Part shown: positions 6,620-15,786 of the stretch, piece by piece | How positions within the stretch are numbered: position 1 is the first letter of the stretch | Layout: every line of letters starts with the position of its first letter | Assembly: GCF_036242395.1 (NCBI RefSeq) | Contig: NZ_CP108458.1 | Location: 4,712,001-4,776,000, forward strand | Reading direction: 5' to 3' | DNA length: 64,000 nucleotides | Source: Kitasatospora sp. NBC_01266 | GTDB taxonomy: Bacteria > Actinomycetota > Actinomycetes > Streptomycetales > Streptomycetaceae | The notes under the pieces: model-generated | What the model saw: the letters and a program-made list of their open reading frames with translations, nothing else | Told to the model about the DNA's origin: nothing | The model's database searches: none | Translations under genes and position numbers: made by a program

Positions 6620-7189
6620 ATGGAGGCGAACGGGGTGCCCGGTGAGCCCGTGGCACCGGAGCTGCCGGTGATCGGGGCGCTGGGCCTCGACGAGCTGCGC
6701 ACGCTGCGCAGGGACGCCCTGGAGCAGGAGGCCGACCTCTCCTACCTGCGCCGGCTGCTGCAGGGCCGGGTGGACATCCTGCGGGCCGAGCTGGACCGCC
6801 GCACGCTCGACCGCCGGCCGCGCCGGCCGCTGCCGGACGCCGGCCAGGAGACCCTGCTGCACCGGCTGCCGCAGATCCTCGCCGACGCTCCCTCCAACGT
6901 GCGCCAGTCGGCCCGGCACGTGACCCTGGGCACCCCGCGCGGCGAGCAGTACCAGGCGCAGGCGGACGCCCTGATGGGCGACGTCCAGCTGGCCGACCTG
7001 GCCGCGCACGCGTGTGCCGAGCTGCTCGCGGCGCTGGACCGGCTCACCGCGCACGAGCGCGAGGTCTCCGGGCGCCGCCAGTCGCTGCAGCGCACGGCGG
7101 ACGGCTGCGGGGCGGAAATCACCCGGCGGTACCGTGAGGGGGAAGCGCGGGTCGACGACCTGCTGGCCGGCGGCCCGCTGCCCGACTGA
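6620..7189 (+). CDS. rsiG: RsiG, c-di-GMP-dependent anti-sigma factor of WhiG
   Basis: 189 residues, mostly helical. It contains two exact copies of the RsiG ligand motif E(X)3S(X)2R(X)3Q(X)3D: E37-S41-R44-Q48-D52 and E146-S150-R153-Q157-D161, one on each helix of the antiparallel coiled coil. In Streptomyces, RsiG bound to a c-di-GMP dimer sequesters the sporulation sigma factor WhiG and so delays late development. The region between (about 65-115) is Pro/Arg-rich and probably a linker plus short helices. The ATG at 6620 is chosen because the upstream frame is low-complexity; GAGGG lies about 15 bp before it. Asparaginase starts 57 bp downstream. Confidence 0.9.
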   Translation: MEANGVPGEPVAPELPVIGALGLDELRTLRRDALEQEADLSYLRRLLQGRVDILRAELDRRTLDRRPRRPLPDAGQETLLHRLPQILADAPSNVRQSARHVTLGTPRGEQYQAQADALMGDVQLADLAAHACAELLAALDRLTAHEREVSGRRQSLQRTADGCGAEITRRYREGEARVDDLLAGGPLPD

Positions 7190-7246
7190 GATCCAGTGGG
7201 CGACGGCGGTCGGCTTCCCCTCTCCTGCTCCGGAAGGCTGCCACCG

Positions 7247-8209
7247 ATGCCAGACTCCGCCGCTCTGTCGCCCGTCCTCGCCGAGGTCGTCCGATCCGGC
7301 TTCACCGAGGGACACCACCGCGGCTCCCTGGTGGTGCTCGCCCCCGACGGCTCGGTCGAGTTCGCGCTCGGCGAGCCGGAGCGGCCGATCTTCCCGCGCT
7401 CCTGCAACAAGCCCTTCCAGGCGGTCGCCACGCTGCGGGCGGGTCTGCCGATCGAGGGCGAGCTGCTGGCCCTGGCGGCCGCCAGCCACTCCGGCGAATC
7501 GTTTCACCTGGACGGGGTGCGGACCATCCTGTCCGGCGCGGGCCTGGGCACCGACGCCCTGCAGACCCCGCCCGACCTCCCGCTGGACCCGACCGAGGCC
7601 GAGGCGTACCTGGCGGCCGGCGGGAGCCGCGAGCCGTTGGTGATGAACTGCTCGGGCAAGCACGCCGCCTGGCTGGCCGCCAGCCTGGCCAACGGCTGGC
7701 AGACCGCGAGCTACCTGGACCCGGCGCACCCGATCCAGCGGCTGGCCCACGAGGCCCTGGAGGAGGCGAGCGGCGAGTCGATAGCCGCCGCCGGCACGGA
7801 CGGCTGCGGGGCCCCGCTGCTGGCCGTCTCGCTGGTGGGCCTGGCCCGCGGCTACGCCTCGCTGCTGCGGGCGCCCGAGGGCAGCGCCCAGCGCCAGGTC
7901 GCCGACGCGATGCGCGCCCACCCCGAGTACGTGGCCGGCACCCGCCGCCCGGACACCTGGCTGATGCGGGCGATCCCGGGCACGCTCTCCAAGATGGGCG
8001 CCGAGGCGGTGCAGGCGGTGGCACTGCCGGACGGCCGGGCGCTGGCCTTCAAGATCGACGACGGCGCCGGCCGGGCGCTCGGCCCGGTGCTGGCGGCGAT
8101 GCTGCGCCGGCTCGGCCACACCGACCCGGTGCTGGACCGGATCGGCAGCGCCCCGCTGCACGGCGGCGCCGCGGTGGTCGGCGAGATCCGCGCGGTCGTC
8201 CCGGCGTGA
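7247..8209 (+). CDS. Asparaginase II family (thermolabile-type) protein
   Basis: 320-residue member of the asparaginase_II family found in rhizobia and actinobacteria, distinct from E. coli AnsA/AnsB. Supporting segments are SGFTEGHHRGSLVVLAPDG at the N terminus, the conserved NCSGKHAAWLAAS near residue 130, GTDGCGAPLLAVSL and the C-terminal KIDDGAGRALGPVLAAML. It would hydrolyse L-asparagine to aspartate and ammonia. The ATG at 7247 follows GGAAGG by nine bases; the frame is open 17 codons further upstream without a better start. A strong bidirectional hairpin separates it from ppa. Confidence 0.88.
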   Translation: MPDSAALSPVLAEVVRSGFTEGHHRGSLVVLAPDGSVEFALGEPERPIFPRSCNKPFQAVATLRAGLPIEGELLALAAASHSGESFHLDGVRTILSGAGLGTDALQTPPDLPLDPTEAEAYLAAGGSREPLVMNCSGKHAAWLAASLANGWQTASYLDPAHPIQRLAHEALEEASGESIAAAGTDGCGAPLLAVSLVGLARGYASLLRAPEGSAQRQVADAMRAHPEYVAGTRRPDTWLMRAIPGTLSKMGAEAVQAVALPDGRALAFKIDDGAGRALGPVLAAMLRRLGHTDPVLDRIGSAPLHGGAAVVGEIRAVVPA

Positions 8210-8216
8210 TCCCTCA

Positions 8217-8250
8217 CCTTCGCCCTCGGTCGTGCGACCGAGGGCGGAGG
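8217..8250. terminator. Bidirectional terminator between asparaginase and ppa
   Basis: Perfect 11-bp stem CGCCCTCGGTC / GACCGAGGGCG with a GTGC loop, extended by outer CCT/AGG pairing. It lies between convergent genes and can serve both. Confidence 0.8.
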
Positions 8251-8264
8251 TTAAGCATCACGCA

Positions 8265-8759
8265 TCAGTGCGCGTCGCCGGACTCCGCCAGGCGCTTGAC
8301 CGAAGCGGTGATCTCGGTCTCGGCCTCGAGGCGGCCGACCCACTCGGCACCCTCGACCGACTTGCCGGGCTCCAGGTCCTTGTAGACCTCGAAGAAGTGC
8401 TGGATCTCCAGGCGGTCGAACTCCGACACGTGGTGGATGTCCCGCAGGTGCTCCCAGCGCGGGTCGGTGGCGGGCACGCACAGCAGCTTGTCGTCGCCGC
8501 CGGCCTCGTCCGTCATCTTGAACATGCCGATCGCGCGGCACTTGATCAGGCAGCCGGGGAAGGTCGGCTCGTCCAGGATGACCAGGGCGTCCAGCGGGTC
8601 GCCGTCCTCGCCGAGAGTGCCCTCGACGAAGCCGTAGTCGGCCGGGTAGCGGGTCGAGGTGAAGAGCATCCGGTCAAGGCGAAGGCGACCGCTCTCGTGG
8701 TCGACCTCGTACTTGTTGCGGGAGCCCTTCGGGATCTCGATGGTGACGTCGAACTCCAA
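8265..8759 (-). CDS. ppa: Inorganic pyrophosphatase
   Basis: 164-residue family I soluble pyrophosphatase, starting (TTG) EFDVTIEIPKGSRNKYEVD, with the active-site segment GEDGDPLDALVILDEPTFPG and the typical actinobacterial end. It hydrolyses PPi and so drives biosynthetic reactions forward. The TTG start is supported by GGAGG five bases upstream and by the invariant EFDV N terminus of homologues; the frame is open far upstream but runs through dacB in antisense. It is divergent from dacB, as in related species. Confidence 0.95.
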   Translation of the reverse strand: MEFDVTIEIPKGSRNKYEVDHESGRLRLDRMLFTSTRYPADYGFVEGTLGEDGDPLDALVILDEPTFPGCLIKCRAIGMFKMTDEAGGDDKLLCVPATDPRWEHLRDIHHVSEFDRLEIQHFFEVYKDLEPGKSVEGAEWVGRLEAETEITASVKRLAESGDAH

Positions 8760-8817
8760 CGGTTCCTCCAAGGTAGGGACTGACAGAATCCAAGTGTCTC
8801 CTACGGGAGGGAGTGCT

Positions 8818-10236
8818 GTGGAAAGGGGCTGGGCTGTGGCAGGCACGGGGACTCGCAGGAGTCTGGGAGCAACGGTGGTGGCGGGGCTGACGGGACTCGC
8901 CCTGCTGACCGCGGGGGGCCCGGCGTATCCGCAGGTGCCGGACGGGAGCACCGCCGCCGCGCCGCCCGCCCCGCCGGTGCTCACCCCGGCCGTCACCACC
9001 GGTACCGACGGCCTGCCGAGTGCCGCGGGCCTGCAGGCCGCGCTCGGCCAGCTCCCCTCGGACAAGGCGCTGGGCACGCTGATCTTCGCGATCAGCGACG
9101 GTGCCACCGGCAAGCTGCTGCTGGGCCTGGGCGAGAACATTCCGTTCACCCCGGCCTCCACCACCAAGCTGGCCACCTCGGTGGCCGCGCTGAGCCTGCT
9201 GCCGGCGGACACCCGGCTGACCACCAAGGTGGTGCACGGCGCCACCCCGGCCGACATCGTGCTGGTCGGCGGCGGCGACCCGACGCTGACCGGTCTGACG
9301 CCCGACCAGATCCGGATCGGCGGCGCTCCGGTGGACGCCGACTCGGCCCCGGCCTCGCTGCCGGACCTGGCCAGGCAGACCGCCACCGCGCTCAAGGCCA
9401 CCGGGGTGACCAGCGTCCAGCTGTCCTACGACACCTCGCTGTACAGCGGCCCGGCTGAGCACAAGTACAACGACAACTACAACATCGGCCCGATGTCGCC
9501 GCTGATGATCGACGAGGGCCGGGTGACCGCCACCCAGGACATCGACGCCCCGGCCCGGGTCGCCGACCCGGCCGCCCAGGCGGCGGCCAAGTTCGCCGAC
9601 CTGCTCGCTGCCCAGGGCGTGGCGGTGAGCGGCAAGCCCGCCCAGGGCCAGGCCCCGGCCGGCGCGGACCCGATCGCCCAGGTGCAGTCGCCGACCCTGC
9701 CCCGGCTGGTGGAGCGGCTGCTGACCAACTCCGACAACACGCTGGCCGAGGCGGTGGCCCGGCAGGTGGCGCTGGCCCAGCACCTGCCGGCCAGCTACGA
9801 CGGCGCCGCGCAGGCGGTGACCAAGACGATCACCGGCCTCGGCATCCCGATGACGGGCGTGCAGCTGAACGACGGCAGCGGCCTGAACGTGAACAACACC
9901 ATCCCGCCGATCGTGCTCTCCGACCTGCTCACGCTGGCCGCCTCGGCCGACCATCCGCAGCTGCGCCCGGTGCTCACCGGCCTGCCGATCGCCGCCTTGA
10001 CCGGCACGCTGAACGCCCGCTTCACCGCCGCCCAGGGCTCGGCCGCCGGAGCCGGCGTGGTGCGGGCCAAGACCGGCAGCCTGAGCGGCGTCAACACGCT
10101 GGCCGGCACGGTGGTGGACGCCGACGGGCGGCTGCTGGTCTTCGCGCTGATGACCAAGACCACCGCCGACGCGAACGTGGCGCGCGCCGCGATGGACCGG
10201 ATCGTGGCCAAGTTGGTGCTCTGCGGCTGCAAGTGA
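8818..10236 (+). CDS. dacB: D-alanyl-D-alanine carboxypeptidase/endopeptidase (PBP4 type)
   Basis: 472 residues. A signal peptide (ATVVAGLTGLALLTAGG) leads to a class C penicillin-binding protein with SxxK at Ser114-Lys117 (PASTTKL), SDN at 305-307 and KTG at 418-420. It trims peptidoglycan stem peptides outside the membrane. The large insert between the first two motifs (about 190 residues) is typical of PBP4. The start is GTG at 8818 after GGGAGGGA; a second GTG at 8836 is possible. It is divergent from ppa. Confidence 0.92.
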   Translation: MERGWAVAGTGTRRSLGATVVAGLTGLALLTAGGPAYPQVPDGSTAAAPPAPPVLTPAVTTGTDGLPSAAGLQAALGQLPSDKALGTLIFAISDGATGKLLLGLGENIPFTPASTTKLATSVAALSLLPADTRLTTKVVHGATPADIVLVGGGDPTLTGLTPDQIRIGGAPVDADSAPASLPDLARQTATALKATGVTSVQLSYDTSLYSGPAEHKYNDNYNIGPMSPLMIDEGRVTATQDIDAPARVADPAAQAAAKFADLLAAQGVAVSGKPAQGQAPAGADPIAQVQSPTLPRLVERLLTNSDNTLAEAVARQVALAQHLPASYDGAAQAVTKTITGLGIPMTGVQLNDGSGLNVNNTIPPIVLSDLLTLAASADHPQLRPVLTGLPIAALTGTLNARFTAAQGSAAGAGVVRAKTGSLSGVNTLAGTVVDADGRLLVFALMTKTTADANVARAAMDRIVAKLVLCGCK

Positions 10237-10291
10237 CCCGGCGTGCGCGGAAGGGGTGGGTCAGCGGCCCCGCAGCACGTACCGTGAGGGC

Positions 10292-11470
10292 ATGACGAGC
10301 GCGAGCGGCGGTGCTGACATGGTCGACTGGAATCTCGCGGTCGCGACGGCGACCCGGCTGGCCAGGCCGGGACCGCAGGTCAGCCGCGAGGAGGCCCGCA
10401 CGGTGGTGGCCGAGCTGCGCCGGCACGCGCTGACCGCCGAGGACGCGGTGCGCGGCTACACCGGGATGCGCGCGGCCCGACTGGCCGCCGACGGGGCCGC
10501 ACCGGTCCTGGTGGTGGACCGCGCCGGCTGGGTGCGCGCCAACGTGGCGGGCTTCCGCACGGTGATCCGCCCGCTGACCCGCAAGCTCGCGGCCAAGCGG
10601 TCCGAGGCGCCCGGCGGCGCGGTGCTCGGTGCGGTCGGCGAGAAGCTCACCGGGGTCGAGGTGGGCGCGGTGCTGGCGCTGCTCTCCGGCAAGGTGCTCG
10701 GCCAGTACGAGACCTTCGCCGCCGACGAGGCGCTGCCGCCCGCCCCCGACAGCCCGGCCGGGCTCTTCGAGCAGCCGGCCACCGGGACCGGCCGGCCGGG
10801 TCCCGGGCGGCTGCTGCTGGTGGCGCCGAACATCGTCCAGGTGGAGCGGGAGCTGGACGTCGACCCGCACGACTTCCGGCTCTGGGTCTGCCTGCACGAG
10901 GAGACCCACCGCACCCAGTTCAGCGCGGTGCCCTGGCTGCGCGACCACGTGCAGTCCGAGGTGCAGGCCTTCCTGGCCGAGGCCGACGTCGAGCCGATGG
11001 CGCTGCTGGAGCGGCTGCGCGAGGCGCTGGCGCCCGGTGAGCGCCCGCCGGGCGGCAGCGGCACCCTGCTGGACGTGGTGCAGACCCCGGGCCAGCGCGA
11101 GATCCTCGCCCGGCTGACCGCCGTGATGTCCCTGCTGGAGGGCCACGCCGACGTGGTGATGGACGGGGTGGGCCCGGCCGTGGTGCCGAGCGTGCTGGAG
11201 ATCCGGGAGAAGTTCCAGCGCCGCCGCGACCGGGGTGCCGGCCGGCTCGACCTGATGCTGCGCAAGCTGCTCGGGATGGACGCCAAGCTGCGCCAGTACC
11301 AGGACGGTGCGGTCTTCGTGCGCGGCGTGCTGGACCGGATCGGGATGGACGGCTTCAACCGGGTCTGGACCTCGCCGAACACCCTGCCGACCAAGGACGA
11401 GATCCACGACCCGGCCGCCTGGGTGGCCCGAGTCGGACGCCAGTCCCAGCCGAAGCCCCCGGACGAGTGA
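10292..11470 (+). CDS. Zinc-dependent metalloprotease family protein (DUF2342-like)
   Basis: 392 residues with a HEETH (HExxH) zinc motif in LWVCLHEETHRTQF near residue 210, followed by a helical SEVQAFLAEADVEPMALLERL segment. It belongs to an actinobacterial family annotated as putative hydrolase, F420-associated protein or zinc-dependent metalloprotease, usually next to tilS and dacB as here. No signal peptide is visible, so it is probably cytosolic. A TACCGT box ends six bases before the ATG, suggesting a leaderless transcript. Substrate unknown; protease activity is inferred only from the metal motif. Confidence 0.82.
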   Translation: MTSASGGADMVDWNLAVATATRLARPGPQVSREEARTVVAELRRHALTAEDAVRGYTGMRAARLAADGAAPVLVVDRAGWVRANVAGFRTVIRPLTRKLAAKRSEAPGGAVLGAVGEKLTGVEVGAVLALLSGKVLGQYETFAADEALPPAPDSPAGLFEQPATGTGRPGPGRLLLVAPNIVQVERELDVDPHDFRLWVCLHEETHRTQFSAVPWLRDHVQSEVQAFLAEADVEPMALLERLREALAPGERPPGGSGTLLDVVQTPGQREILARLTAVMSLLEGHADVVMDGVGPAVVPSVLEIREKFQRRRDRGAGRLDLMLRKLLGMDAKLRQYQDGAVFVRGVLDRIGMDGFNRVWTSPNTLPTKDEIHDPAAWVARVGRQSQPKPPDE

Positions 11471-11616
11471 GGGGGTGGGGCGATGGAACGTTTCTGCATT
11501 CACCCGTCCGTGGGACGGTGGTCGTACCGGTGGCGCGGGTGGCCTGAGCATGCCCGCCTTTCTGCGACGATCTGTGAGCGTTCGGTCACCCATCCAGCCT
11601 GAGGAGTTGCTCCACC

Positions 11617-12771
11617 GTGGGCCCACACCCCGCTGTCGCGGCGATACGCCTGGCCGTCCGCCGCGCTCTGATGGACCTGGCGGCCGAGGCCGCCGTCCCG
11701 ATCCCGGCCGCCGCGCTGCGCGGCGTCGCCACCCCGGTTCCGGTGCCGGTCGGCGCCCTCGCCGCCGCTCCCGGCCCGGCCACCGTGCTGATCGGCAACG
11801 CCCGCCGCCACCCTTCCGGGCTGCCGCGCACTCCCGCCGCCCCCGGCTCCCCGCTGGTCCTGGTCGCCGTCTCCGGCGGCGCGGACTCCATGGCGCTCGC
11901 CACCGCCACCGCCTTCGAGGCCCCCAAGCTGGGCCTGCGGGTCGGCGCGGTCACCGTCGACCACGGTCTGCAGGACGGCTCCGCCGACCGCGCCCGCCAG
12001 GTCGCCGAGCGGCTGCGCGCCCTCGGCCTCGACCCGGTGGAGGCGGTCCCGGTGCGGGTCGGCCGGCAGGGCGGCCCCGAGGCGGCGGCCCGCGACGCCC
12101 GGTACGCCGCGCTGGACGAGGCGGCCGAGCGGCACCAGGCGCTGGCCGTCTTCCTCGGCCACACCCGCGACGACCAGGCCGAGACGGTGCTGCTGGGCCT
12201 GGCCCGCGGCTCCGGGGCCCGCTCACTGGCCGGCATGCCCGCGCAGAAGGGCCGCTACCGCCGCCCGCTGCTCGACCTGGACCGCGCGGCCACCCGCCAG
12301 GCCTGCGCCGTGCAGTCCATCCCGGTCTGGGACGACCCGCACAACCTCGATCCCGCCTACACCCGCGCCCGGGTCCGCCACGAGGTGCTCCCGGTGCTGG
12401 AGAAGCACCTGGGCGGCGGCGTGGTGGAGGCGTTGGCCCGCACCGCCCGGCTGTTCCGGGACGACGCGGACGCCCTGGACCTGTGGGCCGAGCGGGCCGA
12501 ACTGGAGCTGGGGCGGGCCGATCCGCAGGACGGCAGCCGCTCGCTGCGGGTGCCGGGCCTGGCCGAGTTGCCCGCGGCGGTGCGCCGCCGGGTGCTGCGC
12601 CGGGTGGCGCTGCGCACCGGCTCACCGGCCGGGGACCTGTTCGCCCGGCACCTGGAGGCGGTGGACCTGCTGGTCACCGGCTGGCGCGGTCAGGGGCCGC
12701 TCCAGCTACCCGGGGGCGTCGAGGTCACCCGTAGGTGTGGCAACCTGGTGTTTCGGCGGCAGGACGACTGA
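11617..12771 (+). CDS. tilS: tRNA(Ile)-lysidine synthase
   Basis: 384 residues. The PP-loop SGGADS lies at 86-91, followed by VGAVTVDHGLQ and GHTRDDQAETVLLGLARGSGARSLAGM, all diagnostic of TilS, which converts C34 of tRNA-Ile(CAU) to lysidine using ATP and lysine. The first 80 residues are an Ala/Pro-rich extension common in actinobacteria. The GTG start is preceded by GAGGAG. hpt starts 41 bp after the stop, and the pairing tilS-hpt-ftsH is conserved widely in bacteria. Confidence 0.93.
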   Translation: MGPHPAVAAIRLAVRRALMDLAAEAAVPIPAAALRGVATPVPVPVGALAAAPGPATVLIGNARRHPSGLPRTPAAPGSPLVLVAVSGGADSMALATATAFEAPKLGLRVGAVTVDHGLQDGSADRARQVAERLRALGLDPVEAVPVRVGRQGGPEAAARDARYAALDEAAERHQALAVFLGHTRDDQAETVLLGLARGSGARSLAGMPAQKGRYRRPLLDLDRAATRQACAVQSIPVWDDPHNLDPAYTRARVRHEVLPVLEKHLGGGVVEALARTARLFRDDADALDLWAERAELELGRADPQDGSRSLRVPGLAELPAAVRRRVLRRVALRTGSPAGDLFARHLEAVDLLVTGWRGQGPLQLPGGVEVTRRCGNLVFRRQDD

Positions 12772-12812
12772 CCGTCGGCACAGGACCACAAACCCTTGAG
12801 GACGTACTCCCG

Positions 12813-13367
12813 GTGGACGACAAGGACATGGGCGCCGATCTGGCGAAGGTGCTCATCAGCAAGGACGAGATCGACGCGAAGCTGCTGGAGCTGGCGGAGC
12901 GGATCGACCGGGACTACGCCGGGAAGGACCTCCTGATCGTCGGTGTCCTCAAGGGCGCGGTCATGGTGATGGCCGACCTCGCCCGGGCGCTGCACTCCCA
13001 GGTCACCATGGACTGGATGGCGGTCTCCTCCTACGGCATGGGCACCAAGTCCTCCGGCGTGGTGCGGATCCTCAAGGACCTGGACACCGACATCGCCGGG
13101 CGCGACGTGCTGATCGTCGAGGACATCATCGACTCCGGGCTGACCCTGTCCTGGCTGCTGGGCAACCTGGGCTCGCGCGGCCCGGCCTCGCTGGAGGTCT
13201 GCGCCCTGCTCCGGAAGCCGGACGCGGCCAAGGTCGAGATCGACGTCAAGTACGTCGGCTTCGACATTCCCAACGAGTTCGTGGTGGGCTACGGGCTGGA
13301 CTACGCGGAGAAGCTCCGCAACCTCCCGTTCATCGGTACGCTCGCCCCACACGTCTACGGCGGCTGA
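12813..13367 (+). CDS. hpt: Hypoxanthine phosphoribosyltransferase
   Basis: 184 residues with the PRPP-binding loop VLIVEDIIDSGLTLSWLL and the base-contact region KYVGFDIPNEFVVGYGLDYAEKLRNLPFIG. It salvages hypoxanthine and guanine to IMP and GMP. The chosen GTG at 12813 gives the usual VDDKDMGADL N terminus; the longer open frame overlaps tilS. It lies in the conserved tilS-hpt-ftsH block, and its promoter probably lies within tilS or upstream of it. Confidence 0.95.
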   Translation: MDDKDMGADLAKVLISKDEIDAKLLELAERIDRDYAGKDLLIVGVLKGAVMVMADLARALHSQVTMDWMAVSSYGMGTKSSGVVRILKDLDTDIAGRDVLIVEDIIDSGLTLSWLLGNLGSRGPASLEVCALLRKPDAAKVEIDVKYVGFDIPNEFVVGYGLDYAEKLRNLPFIGTLAPHVYGG

Positions 13368-13532
13368 GCCGGAACCTGAGCCCTTCGGGGAACACCTCAC
13401 CGGTCTCACCCGTTGGAGTCGGCGAACCCACAACTGGACAGAACCGTACCGCCGTGCTTCCACAGAGCGGGGCACGACTGCTGTACGGTCAAATTACCTG
13501 CTCGTCGTACCACAGCGGCGATGGCGAGCTAA

Positions 13533-13544
13533 GTGCATATGCAC
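13533..13544. promoter_or_regulatory. 12-bp palindrome upstream of ftsH
   Basis: GTGCATATGCAC is a perfect palindrome about 80 bp upstream of ftsH in an otherwise GC-rich gap. It could be an operator; no family is assigned. Confidence 0.35.
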
Positions 13545-13624
13545 ATCCCAGATGCGCCGGCGGCCGAAAGACCGGCCGGTGCCGTTGAGTGGCAGGAGGG
13601 ACGGGGCGGCAACGCCCCGCATGG

Positions 13625-15667
13625 ATGGACGTCAAGCGATACTTCCGCGCGCCGATCGCATGGATCCTCCTGGCAGTCGTCGCCGTCATTGTGCTGATGA
13701 ACGTCGTTTCGGACTCGAACGGCTACAAGACGGTGGACACCGGCCAGGTGGTGGCGGCGATCAACGCTGGCCAGGTCCAGCAGGCCCAGCTCACCACTGG
13801 TGACTCGAACACGATCAAGATCCAGCTGAAGGACGGCGCCACGCTGCCGATCGGCAGCCCCGGCAAGGCCCCCTCGGGTACCAAGTTCCAGGCCTCCTAC
13901 ATCGGGGACCAGGGCAAGGACCTGGCCGAGACGATGTCCTCGGCGCCGGGCAAGATGCCCCCGCAGGGCTACACGATCAGCCCCGAGAAGCAGTCGACCT
14001 TCGTCAGCCTGCTGCTGTCGATGCTGCCGATCGTCATCATCGTGCTGGTCTTCCTGTTCCTGATGAACCAGATGCAGGGTGGCGGCTCCCGGGTCATGCA
14101 GTTCGGCAAGTCCAAGGCCAAGCTGCTCACCAAGGACACCCCGAAGACCACCTTCTCCGACGTGGCCGGTGCCGACGAGGCCGTCGAGGAACTCCACGAG
14201 ATCAAGGAGTTCCTGCAGGAGCCGGCCAAGTTCCAGGCGGTCGGCGCCAAGATCCCCAAGGGTGTGCTGCTCTACGGCCCGCCCGGGACCGGCAAGACCC
14301 TGCTGGCCCGCGCCGTCGCGGGTGAGGCGGGCGTGCCGTTCTACTCCATCTCCGGTTCGGACTTCGTCGAGATGTTCGTCGGTGTCGGTGCCTCCCGGGT
14401 CCGTGACCTGTTCGAGCAGGCCAAGGCGAACGCCCCGGCGATCGTCTTCGTCGACGAGATCGACGCCGTCGGCCGGCACCGCGGTGCGGGTCTGGGCGGC
14501 GGTCACGACGAGCGCGAGCAGACCCTCAACCAGCTGCTGGTCGAGATGGACGGCTTCGATGTCAAGGGTGGCGTGATCCTGATCGCCGCCACCAACCGCC
14601 CGGACATCCTGGACCCGGCGCTGCTGCGTCCCGGTCGCTTCGACCGCCAGATCGCGGTCGACCGCCCGGACCTGCAGGGCCGCCTGGAGATCCTCAAGGT
14701 GCACCAGAAGGGCAAGCCGGTCGCGCCGGACGTCGACCTCAAGGCCGTCGCCAAGCGCACCCCGGGCTTCACCGGTGCGGACCTGGCGAACGTCCTCAAC
14801 GAGGCCGCGCTGCTGACCGCCCGCTCGGACAAGAAGCTGGTGGACAACGGCATCCTGGACGAGGCGATCGACCGCGTGGTCGCGGGTCCGCAGAAGCGCA
14901 CCCGGATCATGTCGGAGAAGGAGAAGAAGATCACCGCGTACCACGAGGGCGGCCACGCCCTGGTCGCGGCGGCTTCCCCGAACGCCGACCCGGTGCACAA
15001 GATCACCATCCTGTCCCGCGGCCGGGCGCTCGGCTACACCATGGTGCTGCCGGACGAGGACAAGTACTCGACCACCCGTAACGAGATGCTCGACCAGCTG
15101 GCCTACATGCTGGGCGGGCGCGCGGCGGAGGAGCTGGTCTTCCACGACCCGACCACCGGCGCCTCGAACGACATCGAGAAGGCCACCGCCACCGCCCGGG
15201 CGATGGTCACCCAGTACGGCATGACCGAGCGGCTGGGCGCGATCAAGTTCGGTTCGGACAACTCCGAGCCGTTCCTGGGCCGTGAGATGGGCCACCAGCG
15301 CGACTACTCGGAAGAGGTCGCCGGGCTGGTGGACGAAGAGGTCAAGAAGCTCATCGAGAACGCGCACAACGAGGCCTGGGAGATCCTGGTCGAGAACCGC
15401 GACGTGCTCGACAACCTGGTTCTGGAGCTCCTCGAGAAGGAGACCCTGAACAAGGAGCAGATCGCCGAGATCTTCACCCCCGTGGTGAAGCGCCCGGCCC
15501 GGCCCGCCTGGACCGGCTCGTCGCGCCGCACCCCGTCGACCCGCCCGCCGGTGCAGTCCCCGAAGGAGCTGGCGCTGACCAACGGCGCCGCCGCCTCCGT
15601 GGACGCCGCCCCGGTGGACATCGTCAAGCTCCCGCCGCTGGGCGGGGACGCCACCGGCGAGCACTGA
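13625..15667 (+). CDS. ftsH: ATP-dependent zinc metalloprotease FtsH
   Basis: 680-residue membrane AAA+ protease. Two transmembrane helices (about 8-26 and 126-147) flank an extracytoplasmic domain. The AAA module carries Walker A GPPGTGKT at 218-225, Walker B IVFVDEID and SRH arginines, and the zinc motif HEGGH is at 440-444. The tail RPARPAWTGSSRRTPSTRPPV is typical of streptomycetes. FtsH degrades damaged membrane proteins and some short-lived cytosolic regulators. The start is ambiguous: ATG 13625 gives the conserved MDVKRYFR start but has no ribosome site, while GTG 13589 directly follows an in-frame stop and adds 12 residues. Confidence 0.95.
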   Translation: MDVKRYFRAPIAWILLAVVAVIVLMNVVSDSNGYKTVDTGQVVAAINAGQVQQAQLTTGDSNTIKIQLKDGATLPIGSPGKAPSGTKFQASYIGDQGKDLAETMSSAPGKMPPQGYTISPEKQSTFVSLLLSMLPIVIIVLVFLFLMNQMQGGGSRVMQFGKSKAKLLTKDTPKTTFSDVAGADEAVEELHEIKEFLQEPAKFQAVGAKIPKGVLLYGPPGTGKTLLARAVAGEAGVPFYSISGSDFVEMFVGVGASRVRDLFEQAKANAPAIVFVDEIDAVGRHRGAGLGGGHDEREQTLNQLLVEMDGFDVKGGVILIAATNRPDILDPALLRPGRFDRQIAVDRPDLQGRLEILKVHQKGKPVAPDVDLKAVAKRTPGFTGADLANVLNEAALLTARSDKKLVDNGILDEAIDRVVAGPQKRTRIMSEKEKKITAYHEGGHALVAAASPNADPVHKITILSRGRALGYTMVLPDEDKYSTTRNEMLDQLAYMLGGRAAEELVFHDPTTGASNDIEKATATARAMVTQYGMTERLGAIKFGSDNSEPFLGREMGHQRDYSEEVAGLVDEEVKKLIENAHNEAWEILVENRDVLDNLVLELLEKETLNKEQIAEIFTPVVKRPARPAWTGSSRRTPSTRPPVQSPKELALTNGAAASVDAAPVDIVKLPPLGGDATGEH

Positions 15668-15697
15668 TCGCCGAGGGCTGACCGCACGGCGGAATGG

Positions 15698-15737
15698 ATG
15701 CCGCGTTTCCAGGGTTTGTACCCTGGAGGCGCGGCAT
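15698..15737 (+). terminator. Hairpin downstream of ftsH
   Basis: ATGCCGCG (15698-15705) pairs with CGCGGCAT (15730-15737), and inside it CCAGGG pairs with CCCTGG around TTTGTA. It is a two-tier stem between ftsH and folE, so folE probably has its own start or depends on read-through. Confidence 0.65.
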
Positions 15738-15786
15738 TCGTGCTGCTCAGGCTTGTTCACCCGCTCCAGCAACTTGCGAGGCCCGC

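Noticed and set aside
8265..9401. Long minus-strand ORF joined to ppa
   Set aside because: It is antisense to dacB and lacks the conserved EFDVTIEIPKG start; TTG 8759 with GGAGG is the true ppa start.
13529..15772. 747-codon minus-strand ORF opposite ftsH
   Set aside because: Antisense shadow of ftsH with Gly/Arg/Leu-rich nonsense composition.
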